From positions 383,001 to 447,000 of the forward strand of contig JAPDFW010000068.1 in NCBI GenBank assembly GCA_028826165.1: a stretch of 64,000 bases of DNA, read 5' to 3'. The stretch is from Anaeramoeba ignava. Its lineage: Eukaryota > Metamonada > Anaeramoebidae. The position numbers and the translations under genes were made by a program. Every line of letters starts with the position of its first letter. Within the stretch, counting starts at the first letter, position 1. The notes beneath the pieces were generated by a model. That model searched no databases. It saw nothing but the letters and a program-made list of their open reading frames with translations, and had not been told where the DNA came from. Of the stretch, positions 37,001-47,702 are shown in pieces.

Positions 37001-39569
37001 TCGTCATTGCTGTTGTTCCGAGGAAAGTGCTGAACATAAGATCTAAGTAGTTTCCTGTATCCCAATAGAAAAGACACATGAATCCGTCTTGTTCTTGATT
37101 TTCATCCGAAAAATTCCTCAATTGGTTATGAAGTGGTGGAAAAAAAGGATTTGCAGAATATCCCGAAAGGAGAAGATATAAATAATCGTAGCCATCATTG
37201 AAAAGTTCAAATCCTGATATATCCAAATCATAAGAACCATCTCCAAAGGCGCTTGAGAACCAAATACTATGGGGATAATATATATACATGAATCCTGATG
37301 ATAATGAAATTGGTCCTGTTACGTTTTGATATGCATCAATTGTCCCGATGAATTCACTTCCTGTTACGTTTCCTGCTAGTGTTATAAAGCAATACCCCCA
37401 GAATTCGGTTAAACTAACGCTTGATAAATGTAATTGTGTTGTTGTAGATCCCAAAACCCTTCCTGTCTGGTATATCCCGTTAATGAATTCTTCAACGAAA
37501 ATTCTTTTATATGAAAGATATTCATATGTTCCAATTAAATAGTCAGTGTTACTACATCTGATGTGTGATATTACTTGTGTTTCATATACTTCTAGTAAAT
37601 ATGACGAATCGATCACATTTTCTTTTGGATTTAATATAAATATAAATTAAGAATATAAATATAAATATAAATATAAATATAAATATAAATATAAATATAA
37701 AAATATAAGAAAATTAAGAATATAAATATAAAATAAATATAAATATAAATATAAATATAAATATAAATATAAATATAAATATAAATATAAATATAAATAT
37801 AAATATAAATATAAATATAAATATAAATATAAATATAAATATAAATATAAATATAAATATAAATATAAATATAAATATAAATAAATATAAATCTAAATAT
37901 AAATATAAATATAAATATAAATATAAATATAAAATATAAATATAAAAATATAAATTATAAAAATAAAAATATAAATATAAATATAAATATAAATAAATAA
38001 AAATAAAATATAAAATTATAAATATAAATATAAATATAAAAAATATAAAATATAAATATAAATCTAAATATAAATATAAAATATAAACATAAATATAAAT
38101 TATAAATATAAATATAAATTATAAATATAAATATAAATATAAAATATAAATATAAATATAAATATAAATATAAATATAAATATAAATATAAATATAAATA
38201 TAAAATATAAATATAAATAAACATATAAACATAAATATAAAAATAAATAAAATAAATATAAATATAAATATAAATAAAATATAAATATAAAATATAAAAT
38301 AAAAATAATTATAAAATATAAATATAAAATATAAACATAAAACATAAATATAAATATAAAAATAAACATATAAACATAAAATATAAAATAAATATAAATA
38401 TAAATATAAACATAATATAAAACATAAATATAAAATATAAAATAAAATATAAATATAAATATAAATATAAATATAAATATAAATATATAAATATAAATAT
38501 AAAATAAAAATAAAAATATAAATAATAAAACATAAATATAAATATAAATATAAATATAAACATAAATATAAATATAAATATAAAATAAAATATAAAATAC
38601 AATTATAAATATATAAATATAAATATAAATATAAATATAAATATAAATATAAATATAAATATAAATATAAATATAAAAATAAACATAAAATAAAAATAAA
38701 TATAAAAAATATAAAATAAAATTAAAAAAAATATAAATATAATTATAAAAACATAAATAAAATAAATATAAAATAAAAATATAAAATAAACATAAATATA
38801 AAATATAAACATAAATATAAAAATAAACATAAATATAAAAATATAAAATATAAAATATAAATATAAAATAAATATAAAATAAATATAAAATATAAATATA
38901 AATATAAAATATAAATATAAATATAAATATAAATATAAATATAAATATAAATATAAATATAAATATAAATATAAATATAAATATAAATTAAGAATATAAA
39001 TATAAATATAAATATAAATATAAATATAAATATAAATATAAATATAAATATAATTATAAATATAAATATAAATAAATATAAATATAAAAAAAAATAAAAT
39101 TAAAAATAAAAATATAAATATAAATATAAATATAAATATAAATATAAATATAAATATAAATATAAAATATAAATATATTATAAATAAAATAAAATAAAAA
39201 TATAAATATAAATTATAAATATAAATATAAATATAAATATAATTATAAATTAAGAATATAAATATAAATATAAATATAAATATAAATATAAATATATAAA
39301 TATAAATATAAATATAAATATAAATATAATTATAAATATAAATATAAATATAAATAAATTAAGAATATAAATATAATTATAAATATAAATATAAATATAA
39401 ATTAAGAATATAAATATAAATATAAATTTGTGTTTTGTTTTTGTGTGTTTTGTTTGTTTTTTGAACCAGTAAAAAAAAAAATAAAAAAAAAATAATTTAA
39501 TTTACGAATTAAAATAGAATTAACAACAAAAACCAAAATTAAAGAAAATAAGAATTGAAGAGCAAACAT
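34051..39569 (-). CDS. Secreted, probably GPI-anchored protein with Cys-rich and FN3 domains
   Basis: Exon 1 (39569-39506) encodes a signal peptide, MFALQFLFSLILVFVVNS. Exon 2 (37621-34802) encodes a long beta-rich N-terminal region of repeat type (YGSFIGGLNEDRITSF and related strands, like SBBP/propeller blades). A GCC2/GCC3-type Cys-rich module follows (GTYKDFIGADECLECPYSTY, CYECPPSTYT), then four FN3 domains (ISWESPFNGGSEITDYRIQV, INWNKPNDNGDPITGYYI and two more). Many N-x-S/T sites suggest glycosylation. Exon 3 (34121-34051) encodes a hydrophobic tail, LLLSTILVIFSFFF, directly before the stop, typical of a GPI-attachment signal. The three exons total 985 codons with matched phase 1 junctions. 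Both introns (1884 and 680 bp) are simple repeats, so gene prediction would easily lose both the signal peptide and the anchor. A surface adhesion or sensing role is inferred. Confidence 0.8.
34170..34790 (-). repeat. AATTTT repeat in intron 2 of the secreted FN3 gene
   Basis: About 620 bp of TTTTAA/TTTTGA hexamers between the FN3 exon and the C-terminal anchor exon. Confidence 0.85.
37640..39425 (-). repeat. TATAAA satellite in intron 1 of the secreted FN3 gene
   Basis: About 1.8 kb of almost perfect (TATAAA)n hexamers, with occasional AAATTAAGAA interruptions. The intron is bounded by GTAAATT and CCAAAAG on the minus strand. Six-frame translation gives only YLYLYL or FIFIFI strings. Confidence 0.9.
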
Positions 39570-39686
39570 TGGAAATGAAAAAAAAGAAAGAAAAAAAATG
39601 AAAAAAATTATTTTATTATTTTTTTTGTTTATTTTTTTATTTTAGTTTTTGTTTTAATTTTAATTGATTTAATCAAATTCTTCTTT
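39570..39686 (-). promoter_or_regulatory. Putative promoter of the secreted FN3 gene
   Basis: On the minus strand, TTTTTTTCATTTTTTTTC and TTTTTTTTCATTTCC lie within 30 bases of the ATG at 39569. Their position supports the call of the small signal-peptide exon. Confidence 0.45.
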
Positions 39687-41739
39687 TTAATTTTTTTGGA
39701 AACAACCAGAAAAAACACTTTTCTTTTGCTAAATTATTATTTAAAAAGAAAAAAGAAAAAAGAAAAAATTAATATAAATTTTTCAATTAGATTTTTGGAT
39801 TTAAAAAGAAAAAGAAGAAGAAGAAATTTACTTTTGATTTTGGTTTAATATTAAATAAATCAGATAATTGTTTAATCTTTTCTTGTTTTGAAGTTAATTT
39901 TGATGCACTTTTAAGATCTTTAAGACCCAAATCTCGATAATTCCCATCTTTTGTAAATTCCAAATAAAGATAATAAGCATAAGCTCTTGTGTAATAAAAC
40001 TTTGTATGTTGAATATTATTATTATTCTTTATTGCTTCATCAAGATGAGAAATTGCGTTTTTAATTTTTGGTAAAACTTTTTTTTGAATTTTTGAATTTG
40101 GAGTGTTTTGTCTACTTTTTCTGGGACTTAATCTTTTCTTCTTATTTTGTAATTGACGATTTAGTAAGTGACTAAATTCAATAGTAATTTCATCTAAAAA
40201 TGCTTTTGCCCAATAATATTGCATTACAAAATACCAATTCTCTTTAATATTAGAATTATCAATTTGATTTAAATTTTGATTTTGATTTAAATTTTGATTT
40301 TGATTTAAATTTTGATTTTGATTTTGATTTTGATTTTGATTTTGATTTTGATTTTGATTTTGATTTTGATTTTGATTTTGATTTTGATTTTGATTTTGAT
40401 TTTGATTTTGATTTTGATTTAAATTTTGATTTAAATTTTGATTTTGTTGATTTTGATTTTGATTTTGATTTTGATTTTGTTCTTTTTCTTGATTTTCTTG
40501 ATTTTCTTGATTTTCTTGATTTTCTTGATTTTCTTGATTTTGTTGTATTTTTTTCACCATTTGAAATACTTGAACAACTTTTTTTGATGTGTATTGCTTC
40601 TTGAAATAACAAATCCCTAAATAACTCAATATCTCAGCGTTCTTATTATTCTTTTTATATTTTTCCAATATCTTTTCAACTTGATCCCAATTATGATTAT
40701 ACATCTTCATTTTGATAAAATTCAAAAAATCTTTTTGATTATTTTCTGTTGAACTTTTAATTAAATCAAAAGACATTTTTTCAACATTTTCCAGGAATAT
40801 TTTATCCAATTCACTCTCTGCTTTCGATGATTCCTGAGTGTAAAAATATAAATGAGCTGATACAATCGCAAAATAATTTGGAAATTCATTTGTTTGATGT
40901 GATTTTTGTGCTTTTCTTAAAGCATTTTTTGCTTTTTTATAATCCTTTCTTTTCATGCTAATTAAACATTGAAGTAAAAATCCATTTCTGCATTTTTTAT
41001 TCATCGAAAGATAATCATTGATTTTTGCATTTGCCTTTTCAAACTCATTTAATCGATAAAAGCAAATTGCTGAAATATAATTCAATGATGAGATTAAATT
41101 TTGATCCATTTTTAATTTTGATTTATGATTTTGATTTTGATTTTGATTTTGATTTGGATTTTGATTTGGATTTGGATTTTGATTTGGATTTGGATTTGGA
41201 TTTGGATTTTTTAATCTTTTCATTTTATTTAATGCTTCATCAGCGCACTGAAGAACAAATTGATATCCTGTATTCTCTCCATTTTTTTCAGTCTCTTCAA
41301 TAGAAAAATAAATGATTTTTAATAAGTCACTTAATGGAATCACTGAAACATCACTTATTAAATTTTTGTAATTAAGAATTGATGTTTTTATGTTTAATTT
41401 TGGTTCGTTATTTTTTGATCTCATTTCTGATTCTGATATTAAGTTTTGGATAAAATCTTGGCTTTGAGTTCTTTTTGAATCAGGACTATTTTGTTGTGAT
41501 ATATGAAACCTATCACTTAAATATTTTCTTTGAGGCGTAAGTCGGATTAATCTTCTTGTTGTTGTTGTTGTTGATGTTGTTTTTGTTTGATTTTCAGTAT
41601 TTTCTTCTTTATTTGTTAAAATGTTATCGTTTTCTTGAATTTTCTTAATATTTTTATTTTCAATTTTTTTCTTTTCTTGTTCATTTTGATTTGGATTTTC
41701 TTTTTGGTTTTTTTCTTCAGGATTTTCTTGGTTATTCAT
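39687..41739 (-). CDS. TPR-like repeat protein with low-complexity inserts
   Basis: Exon 1 runs 41739-39832. A GTAAATTTC donor joins to a 42-nt last exon (39728-39687) encoding QKKSVFSGCFQKN, phase 0, avoiding an artificial poly-Phe end. Helical pairs such as ISAICFYRLNEFEKANAKI, FLLQCLISMKRKDYKKAKNA, ILSYLGICYFKKQYTSKKV and YYTRAYAYYLYLEFTKDGNY resemble tetratricopeptide repeats. Two inserts are pure hexamer products: (NP/NQ)n at about 41125-41210 and (QEN)n/(NQ)n at about 40260-40545. TPR arrays mediate protein assembly; the partner is unknown. I chose the start at 41739 (MNNQENPE) over an in-frame upstream ATG at 41823, because the shared T-rich promoter element lies between them. Confidence 0.7.
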
Positions 41740-41838
41740 TTTATTGTTATTATTTTTATTTCGGGAAAAAAAATGAAAAATGAAAAAAGGAAAAATTTTT
41801 TTTTTCGAATTTTTTTTTATCATTTTTCATTTTTAAAA
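41740..41838. promoter_or_regulatory. Divergent promoter, TPR-like and BTB-BACK-TLDc genes
   Basis: The plus strand has ATCATTTTTCATTTTTAAAA ending directly at the ATG at 41839. The minus strand has TTTTTTTCATTTTTCATTTT near 41767-41787 before the ATG at 41739. Confidence 0.5.
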
Positions 41839-43314
41839 ATGGAAACTTATTCAAATTTAGAAAAACTCTCAAATGATTTAAAAAATTTATTTCAAAATCA
41901 AAATCAAAATGAAAATGAAAAAGAAGAAGAAAGTTATTTTGATTTTGAAATAATTTGTGAACAAAACAAAATCTCATTTAAAACTCATAAATCAATTCTT
42001 TCTTCAAGAAGTCAATACTTTAAATATCTTTTTAAATCCAAAATGAAAGAGTATCAAGAAAATAAAATGATTCTAAAAGATTTTTCAAGTTCAATTCTAT
42101 CCTCAATTTTGAATTATCTTTATTCAGGAAAAATTGAATTTAATTCAGAAAATGCAATCCAAATTTTACTTTTTTCTTCAAAATATTTAATTGATGAATT
42201 AATTGAAACTTCTTCAGATTTTATCAAAAACAATTTCCAATTTGAAAATATTGTTGATATTCTTAAATTATCTGAGTCAATGAATTTAAATCAATTATTG
42301 GATTCTTCTTATAGATTTATTTCGGAAAATTTTGAAAAATTTATCAAAACTCCATTTTTTCTTGAGCTTGAAGAAAATCATTTAAATTCAATTCTATCAA
42401 GTAATTATAATTTAACAAACGAATTTGGAATTTTCCAATCAATAATAAAATGGGGAAAGCATAAATCAAATATTAATCAAAAAAAGGAAAATGAAAAGCT
42501 TGAAAAAGAAGAAAAAGAAAAATTGCAAGATCAAATTTCAAATATTATTCAAAAAATCAGATTTATTGATTTTTCCAAAAAAGAACTTGAAAAAATCTTG
42601 AAAGAAGATTTAATTCCAAATCAAATTTCACGGAAGTTAATGAAATTATTAGCATTAAAAACAAAAAAAGATAAAAAAGGAATTAAAAAATTTATTAAAA
42701 AACAGCATTCATTCATTTTCAAATCAAGATTCCATTTTGAATCCAAAATTATTAAAAAAGTTGAGCATTTCAATAAATTAAAAAAATGGATAAATGACGA
42801 CAGTATCTTTTCCGATATGGAACTCGGATTTTCAGCAAAAGAGGACGGATTTGATTGTGAAAATTGGCATGATATTTGTGACGATAAAGGAAAAACACTG
42901 GTTATTATCAAAACAAAAGATAATTTTATTTTTGGAGGATTTACAAAAGTTGGATTTACAACTGATAAATCAAAATGGAATTATGAAGATGAAAAATCAA
43001 ATTGTGGATTTATTTTTGATCGAGACGCTTTTCTTTTTTCATTAAGAAATGATAAAAATAATAGAAAGTCAGAGAAATTTCCAATTAAAAAATATCCTCA
43101 GAATTTGGCTATTACTTATTATCCAAATTCTGGTCCGAATTTTGGAGATGGTGATTTCGGTTTAAATCCTAATTTAAAATCTGGTTATTCGAATTTTGGT
43201 CGAACTTACAATCTTCCTAATGGAATTAAACATGATACAATTGAAGCAAATAGTTATTTAGCTGGTTCTTATGATCAATGGGAAGTTGATGAACTTGAAA
43301 CTTTTTTCTTTTAA
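41839..43314 (+). CDS. BTB-BACK-TLDc protein, copy 1
   Basis: Single exon, 491 aa. A BTB domain at about residues 30-135 (YFDFEIICEQNKISFKTHKS, SRSQYFKYLF, YLYSGKIEFN) is followed by a BACK domain (FIKNNFQFENIVDILKLSES, IFQSIIKWGKHKS). The C-terminal TLDc domain is at about residues 310-490 (NWHDICDDKGKTLVIIKTKD, FIFGGFTKVGF, DAFLFSLRND, ending WEVDELETFFF). TLDc domains in animals (OXR1, TLDC1, NCOA7) act in oxidative-stress resistance and V-ATPase regulation. BTB-BACK suggests Cullin-3 recruitment. The architecture resembles BTB-TLDc proteins of amoeboid protists. A close paralogue lies at 45069-46642 on the same strand with one unrelated gene between, so a local duplication is likely. Confidence 0.9.
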   Translation: METYSNLEKLSNDLKNLFQNQNQNENEKEEESYFDFEIICEQNKISFKTHKSILSSRSQYFKYLFKSKMKEYQENKMILKDFSSSILSSILNYLYSGKIEFNSENAIQILLFSSKYLIDELIETSSDFIKNNFQFENIVDILKLSESMNLNQLLDSSYRFISENFEKFIKTPFFLELEENHLNSILSSNYNLTNEFGIFQSIIKWGKHKSNINQKKENEKLEKEEKEKLQDQISNIIQKIRFIDFSKKELEKILKEDLIPNQISRKLMKLLALKTKKDKKGIKKFIKKQHSFIFKSRFHFESKIIKKVEHFNKLKKWINDDSIFSDMELGFSAKEDGFDCENWHDICDDKGKTLVIIKTKDNFIFGGFTKVGFTTDKSKWNYEDEKSNCGFIFDRDAFLFSLRNDKNNRKSEKFPIKKYPQNLAITYYPNSGPNFGDGDFGLNPNLKSGYSNFGRTYNLPNGIKHDTIEANSYLAGSYDQWEVDELETFFF

Positions 43315-43405
43315 AAAAAAAAACCACAAAATCAATTAGAAAATATTTTTTGGATCATTTTTCTAAAAAAGATTTTTTCATTTTTTTCATTTTTTCGTTT
43401 TTTAA

Positions 43406-44989
43406 ATGTATCGAAAAAAAGTTTTTGAATTATCTAACACAAGTTTATTAAAGAGTATTCTTTGTAATAAAGTTTTTATTTTATTAATAGCGCTATTAAT
43501 TGGATTTTTGTTAATTTTATTTCTTTCTGTTCGTTCAATTCCAAATGGTAAAAATTAATCAATCAATTAATCAATCAATTAATCAATAAATCAATCAATT
43601 AAAGATCAAAAAACAGGGGAAAACACAAATTCAATAATTGGCAAACTACAATCTGATTTAAATGAAAAAAACAAAGAATTAATAGAAATGTCAAAAAAAA
43701 TGATACAATTTGAAAATCAACTCAATTCATTGCAAAAAAAACTCAAACGTTATCGAGATTCTCAATCAAATAAAACACCTTCAATAGATGATCCATTTTC
43801 AGATTTTTATGACTTGAATTTATATCATTATCAAAATCCCTATTTTTATCATACTGAAGAAGATACAAGGTTTATCAAGTATGAAAGATATGAAGATCGA
43901 CCCAAAATTTCAAAAACAATAGTTTCTGACAACGAAATACTTTATCATTTGGATTTTGAATCTTTTTATCTTGATACTCCAAATTTTTTGGATCAAGAAT
44001 CCTATGATATGTTTTGTGATGAGAGAGATAAGCCTTCAATGGCACCAGGTGATTGCGAAAAATTTGTATCAAGTATGACAACACCTTACTTCACAACAGG
44101 AAATGAAACATTTGTCAAGAATTTTAGTTTTGATAAACTTCCGGAATGTTTGGAAACAACTACAATGAACTCTTTCCAGAAACCAACTTCTCAAAATGTC
44201 AAACATTTCGAAAAACTTGCACTCATCACTCCCGCACGCTCCAATTATTTTCAGCACTGGATAGATCATGCTTTATCCCCCTTAATGCAAGCAAGACCCT
44301 TTATAAAAGATAAAGGATATACAATTCTTGCTTTACGCCCAGCAGACAAAAATGTTGATGCTTTTTGGAATTTGGTCAAAAAAGATTTTAATGTGGAAAT
44401 TGAGTTTTATCAAAAAAATGTGAGATATGATGTTGACGAGTTCCTGATGGCTTGTAGCGCCACTATTTGGAATCCCCAGTTGATTTATGAATCTAAAATT
44501 TTTCTTCTCAAGAATATTTTGGAAACAGATTCAGATCACCAAATTAGGGACTATATTCCCGAAAATGTTATTTATCTTCCAAGAGTTAATAATTCAAATA
44601 AAAGAGAAGTTTTGAATTCAAAAGAAATTGAAAATTATCTACAAATGAGATTTGGTGACAAATTCAAAATTTTTTATCATCAAGATTTTTTCGACTTGAA
44701 AAATTTAGTCGATTTTTTTGGATCAGCAAAAATTATAATTGGAGGGCATGGTGGAGCTCTTTATAATTTGATTTTCACTTTATCTCATCCTATCATCATT
44801 GAATTCCAAACTCAAATAGAAATTGGTTCAAGACCTATTTTTTGGTGGATATCTCATTCAACTGGAAGTCCTTATTGGAGAATCTATGGAGAACCTATTG
44901 GAATAAATATGAATGTTCCCTTATATAAATTAGAGCAGGTTTTGAATCAAGCTTTGAATGAAGATGTGCATTTACTTTTTAATTTTTGA
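43406..44989 (+). CDS. GT61-family glycosyltransferase, type II membrane protein
   Basis: Exon 1 (43406-43547) encodes a short cytoplasmic tail and a signal anchor (residues about 23-42, KVFILLIALLIGFLLILFL). After a 57-nt intron, exon 2 (43605-44989) gives 508 aa in total. A stem-like stretch (residues about 55-95) precedes the catalytic region. That region shows the GT61/DUF563 hallmarks NYFQHWIDHALSPL and IIIGGHGGALYNLIF followed by PIIIEFQT. GT61 enzymes (EOGT, plant xylosyl- and arabinosyltransferases) act in the ER or Golgi lumen, transferring sugars to protein or glycan acceptors; the donor here is unknown. The gene ends with TGA, unlike its neighbours. TTTTTTTCATTTTTTCG lies about 10 bases before the start. 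Confidence 0.88.
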
Positions 44990-45068
44990 AAATTCAATTA
45001 GGAAAAAATTTTTTTTTCATTTTTTAAATTTTTCATTTTTTTAATTTTCAATAAAAAAAAAAGCAAAA

Positions 45069-46642
45069 ATGGAAAATTATTCAAATTTAGAAAAACTTTC
45101 AAATGATTTAAAAAATTTATTTCAAAATCAAAACCAAAATGAAAAAGATGAAGAAAGTTATTTTGATTTTGAAATAATTTGTGAACAAAACAAAACTTCG
45201 TTTAAAACTCATAAATCAATTCTTTCTTCAAGAAGCGAATATTTCAAATCTCTTTTTAAATCCAAAACGAAAGAACTTCAAGAAGACAAATTGATTCTAA
45301 AAGATGTTTCAAGTTCAATTCTATCTTCAATTTTGAATTATCTTTATTCAGGAAAAATTGAATTTAATTCAGAAAACGCAGTTCAAATTTTAATTTTTTC
45401 AACAAAATATTTAATTGATGAATTAATTGAAACTTCTTCAGATTTTATCAAAAACAATTTAAAATTTGAAACTGTTGTCGATGTTCTTAAACTATCTGAG
45501 TCAATGGACTTGAATCTATTAGTGCATTATTGTTACCAATTTATTTTGGATCATTTTAAAGAATTTTCCAAAACTTCATTTTTTCTTGAACTTGAAGAAA
45601 ATCAATTAATTCCATTTCTAGCAAGTAATTGCTTTTTAGGAAATGAAGTTGAACTTTTCCAATCAATAATAAAATGGGGAAGACACAAATCAAATATTAA
45701 TCAAAAAAAGGCAAATTCAAAACTTAATAAAAAAGAAAAAGAAAAATTACAAGATCAAATTTCAAACGTTATTCAAAAAATCAGATTTATTGATTTTCCC
45801 AAAAAAGAACTTCAAAAAACTTTGAAAGAAGATTTAATTCCAAATCAAATTTCACGAAAGTTAAAAAAGTTATTAACATTAAAAACAAAAAAAGATGAAA
45901 AAAAAATTAAAAAATTTATTAAAAAAGAAAAAGCAAAAGCAAAAGAAAAAAAGAAGAAGAAGAAAAAGCAAAAAAAGAAAAAGATGAAAATGAAAATGAA
46001 GATGAAGATGAAGATGAAGATGAAGATGAAGAAAAAGAAAATTTTCTGATTTTTAATCCAAGATTAAATTTTAAATCCAGAATTATTAAAAAAAAAAGAT
46101 ACATCCAAAAATTAAGAAAATGGATCAATGATGACAAAATCTTTTACAATGTTCAATTAGGATTTTCAACGCATTATATTGGATTCTCTACTCGAAAATG
46201 GCACGAACTTTGTGATGATTGTGAAAACACATTAGTTATTATCAAAACAAAAGATAATTTTATTTTTGGAGGATTTACAAAAGTTGGATTTATAACTGAT
46301 AAATCAAAATGGAATGAAGATCAAGTATTTGAATCAAGAAGAATTTGTGATCCAGATGCTTTTCTTTTTTCATTAAGAAATGATAAGAACAATAGAAAAC
46401 CAGAGAAATTTCCAATTAAAAAAGGTGAAGAAAAAAGAGCTATTATTTATAATGAAAAAAGTGGTCCAATTTTTGGAAGAGGTGATATTTCTTTCCCATT
46501 TAGTTTAGGAATTGGTCGTTCAAATTTTGGAGAAACTTATAATCTTCCTAAAGGAATCAAACTTAAAAAGGCTGAGGCCTTAAGTTATCTATCTGGTTCT
46601 ATTGTTTGGGAAATTGATGAAGTCGAAACTTTCTACTTTTAA
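45069..46642 (+). CDS. BTB-BACK-TLDc protein, copy 2 (one frame break)
   Basis: The start and the first about 280 residues match copy 1 nearly line for line (NYSNLEKLSNDLKNLFQNQN, YFDFEIICEQNKTSFKTHKS, YLYSGKIEFNSENA). The BTB and BACK domains are intact. The linker is expanded into a Lys/Glu/Asp-rich run (about 45925-46045). There the reading frame shifts by one, consistent with one missing A in the poly-A-rich stretch at about 45950-45990. In the corrected frame an acidic DEDEDE run leads into the TLDc domain (KWHELCDDCENTLVIIKTKD, DAFLFSLRND, WEIDEVETFYF) and TAA at 46640-46642, giving 525 codons. The TLDc is more diverged from copy 1 than the BTB. It may be functional with a consensus error, or newly truncated after BACK. 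Confidence 0.8.
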
Positions 46643-47702
46643 AAAGAATAAAACCCCTTTTTTTTTTTTAAATTCAAAAATAAGATTAAAGCTTAATCAA
46701 TAAAAATCTTATTTCAATTTAAATTAAATTTAGAATCAAATTGATTTATTATTTATTATTATTAAAATTATTTATATATTTTTATTAAAATAATTTTATT
46801 TTCAATTTTTTATTTTATTTAAAAATATAAATAATAAATACATAAAAATATAATTTTAATCATTAAAATTATTATTTCAATTTAAATTAAATTTAGAATC
46901 AAATTAATTTATTATTTATTATTATTAAAATTATTTATATATTTTTATTAAAATAATTTTATTTTCAATTTTTATTTTATTTAAAAATATAAATAATAAA
47001 TACATAAAAATATTATTTTAATCAATAAAATTATTATTTTGATTTAAATTAAATTTAGAATCAAATTAATTTATTATTTATTATTATTAAAATTGTTTAT
47101 ATATTTTTATTAAAATAATTCTATTTTCAATTTTTATTTTATTTAAAAATATAAATAATAAATACATAAAAATATTATTTTAATCAATAAAATTATTATT
47201 TCAATTTAATTTAAATTTAGAATCAAATCAATTTATTATTTATTATTATTAAAATTGTTTATATATTCTTATTAAAATAATTCCATTTTCAATTTTTTAT
47301 TTTATTTAAAAATATAAATAATAAATACATAAAAATATTATTTTAATCAATAAAATTCTTATTTCAATTTAAATTAAATTTGGAATCAAATTAATTTATT
47401 ATTTATTATTGTTAAAATTATTTATATATTTTTATTAAAATAATTTAAAAAAAATTAAAAAAAGAAAAGCAAATTAAAAGAATTGAAATGATCAAAATTA
47501 ACTAAAAGATCTTTTCTAAAAAAAAAAAACGACTATTCTCTTTCTTAAATCAATTAATTAATTTTGATCTTAATTCTTCTTTAATTTTTTACCCCCTAAA
47601 ACTTAAAAAAAAAATAAATAAAAACAAAAAGCAAATAAATAAAAAAATTTAAATTAAAAAAATTAAAAAATTAAAAAACATTTTTCTTTTTTTTTTCTTT
47701 TA
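46643..47702 (+). repeat. About 162-bp tandem satellite and flank upstream of the CH-FN3 gene
   Basis: Between about 46711 and 47445, five head-to-tail copies of a roughly 162-bp unit recur. Landmarks TTCAATTTAAATTAAATTTA begin near 46711, 46874, 47036, 47197 and 47361. Each unit also holds TATATATTTTTATTAAAATA and TAAATACATAAAAATAT. 47450-47702 is A/T-tract sequence with CATTTTTCTTTTT just before the next ATG. No gene is seen. Confidence 0.8.

Noticed and set aside
37955-38830. Minus-strand frames giving YLYLYL or FIFIFI, looking like membrane proteins
   Set aside because: They are pure translation of the (TATAAA)n intron. The apparent hydrophobicity comes from the T-rich strand.
4000-46000. 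Programmed ribosomal frameshifting as the cause of the many frame breaks
   Set aside because: The shifts go in both directions, share no slippery heptamer or following structure, fall at variable places inside domains, and track homopolymer runs. Euplotes-type AAA-TAA shifts do not restore the right frame.
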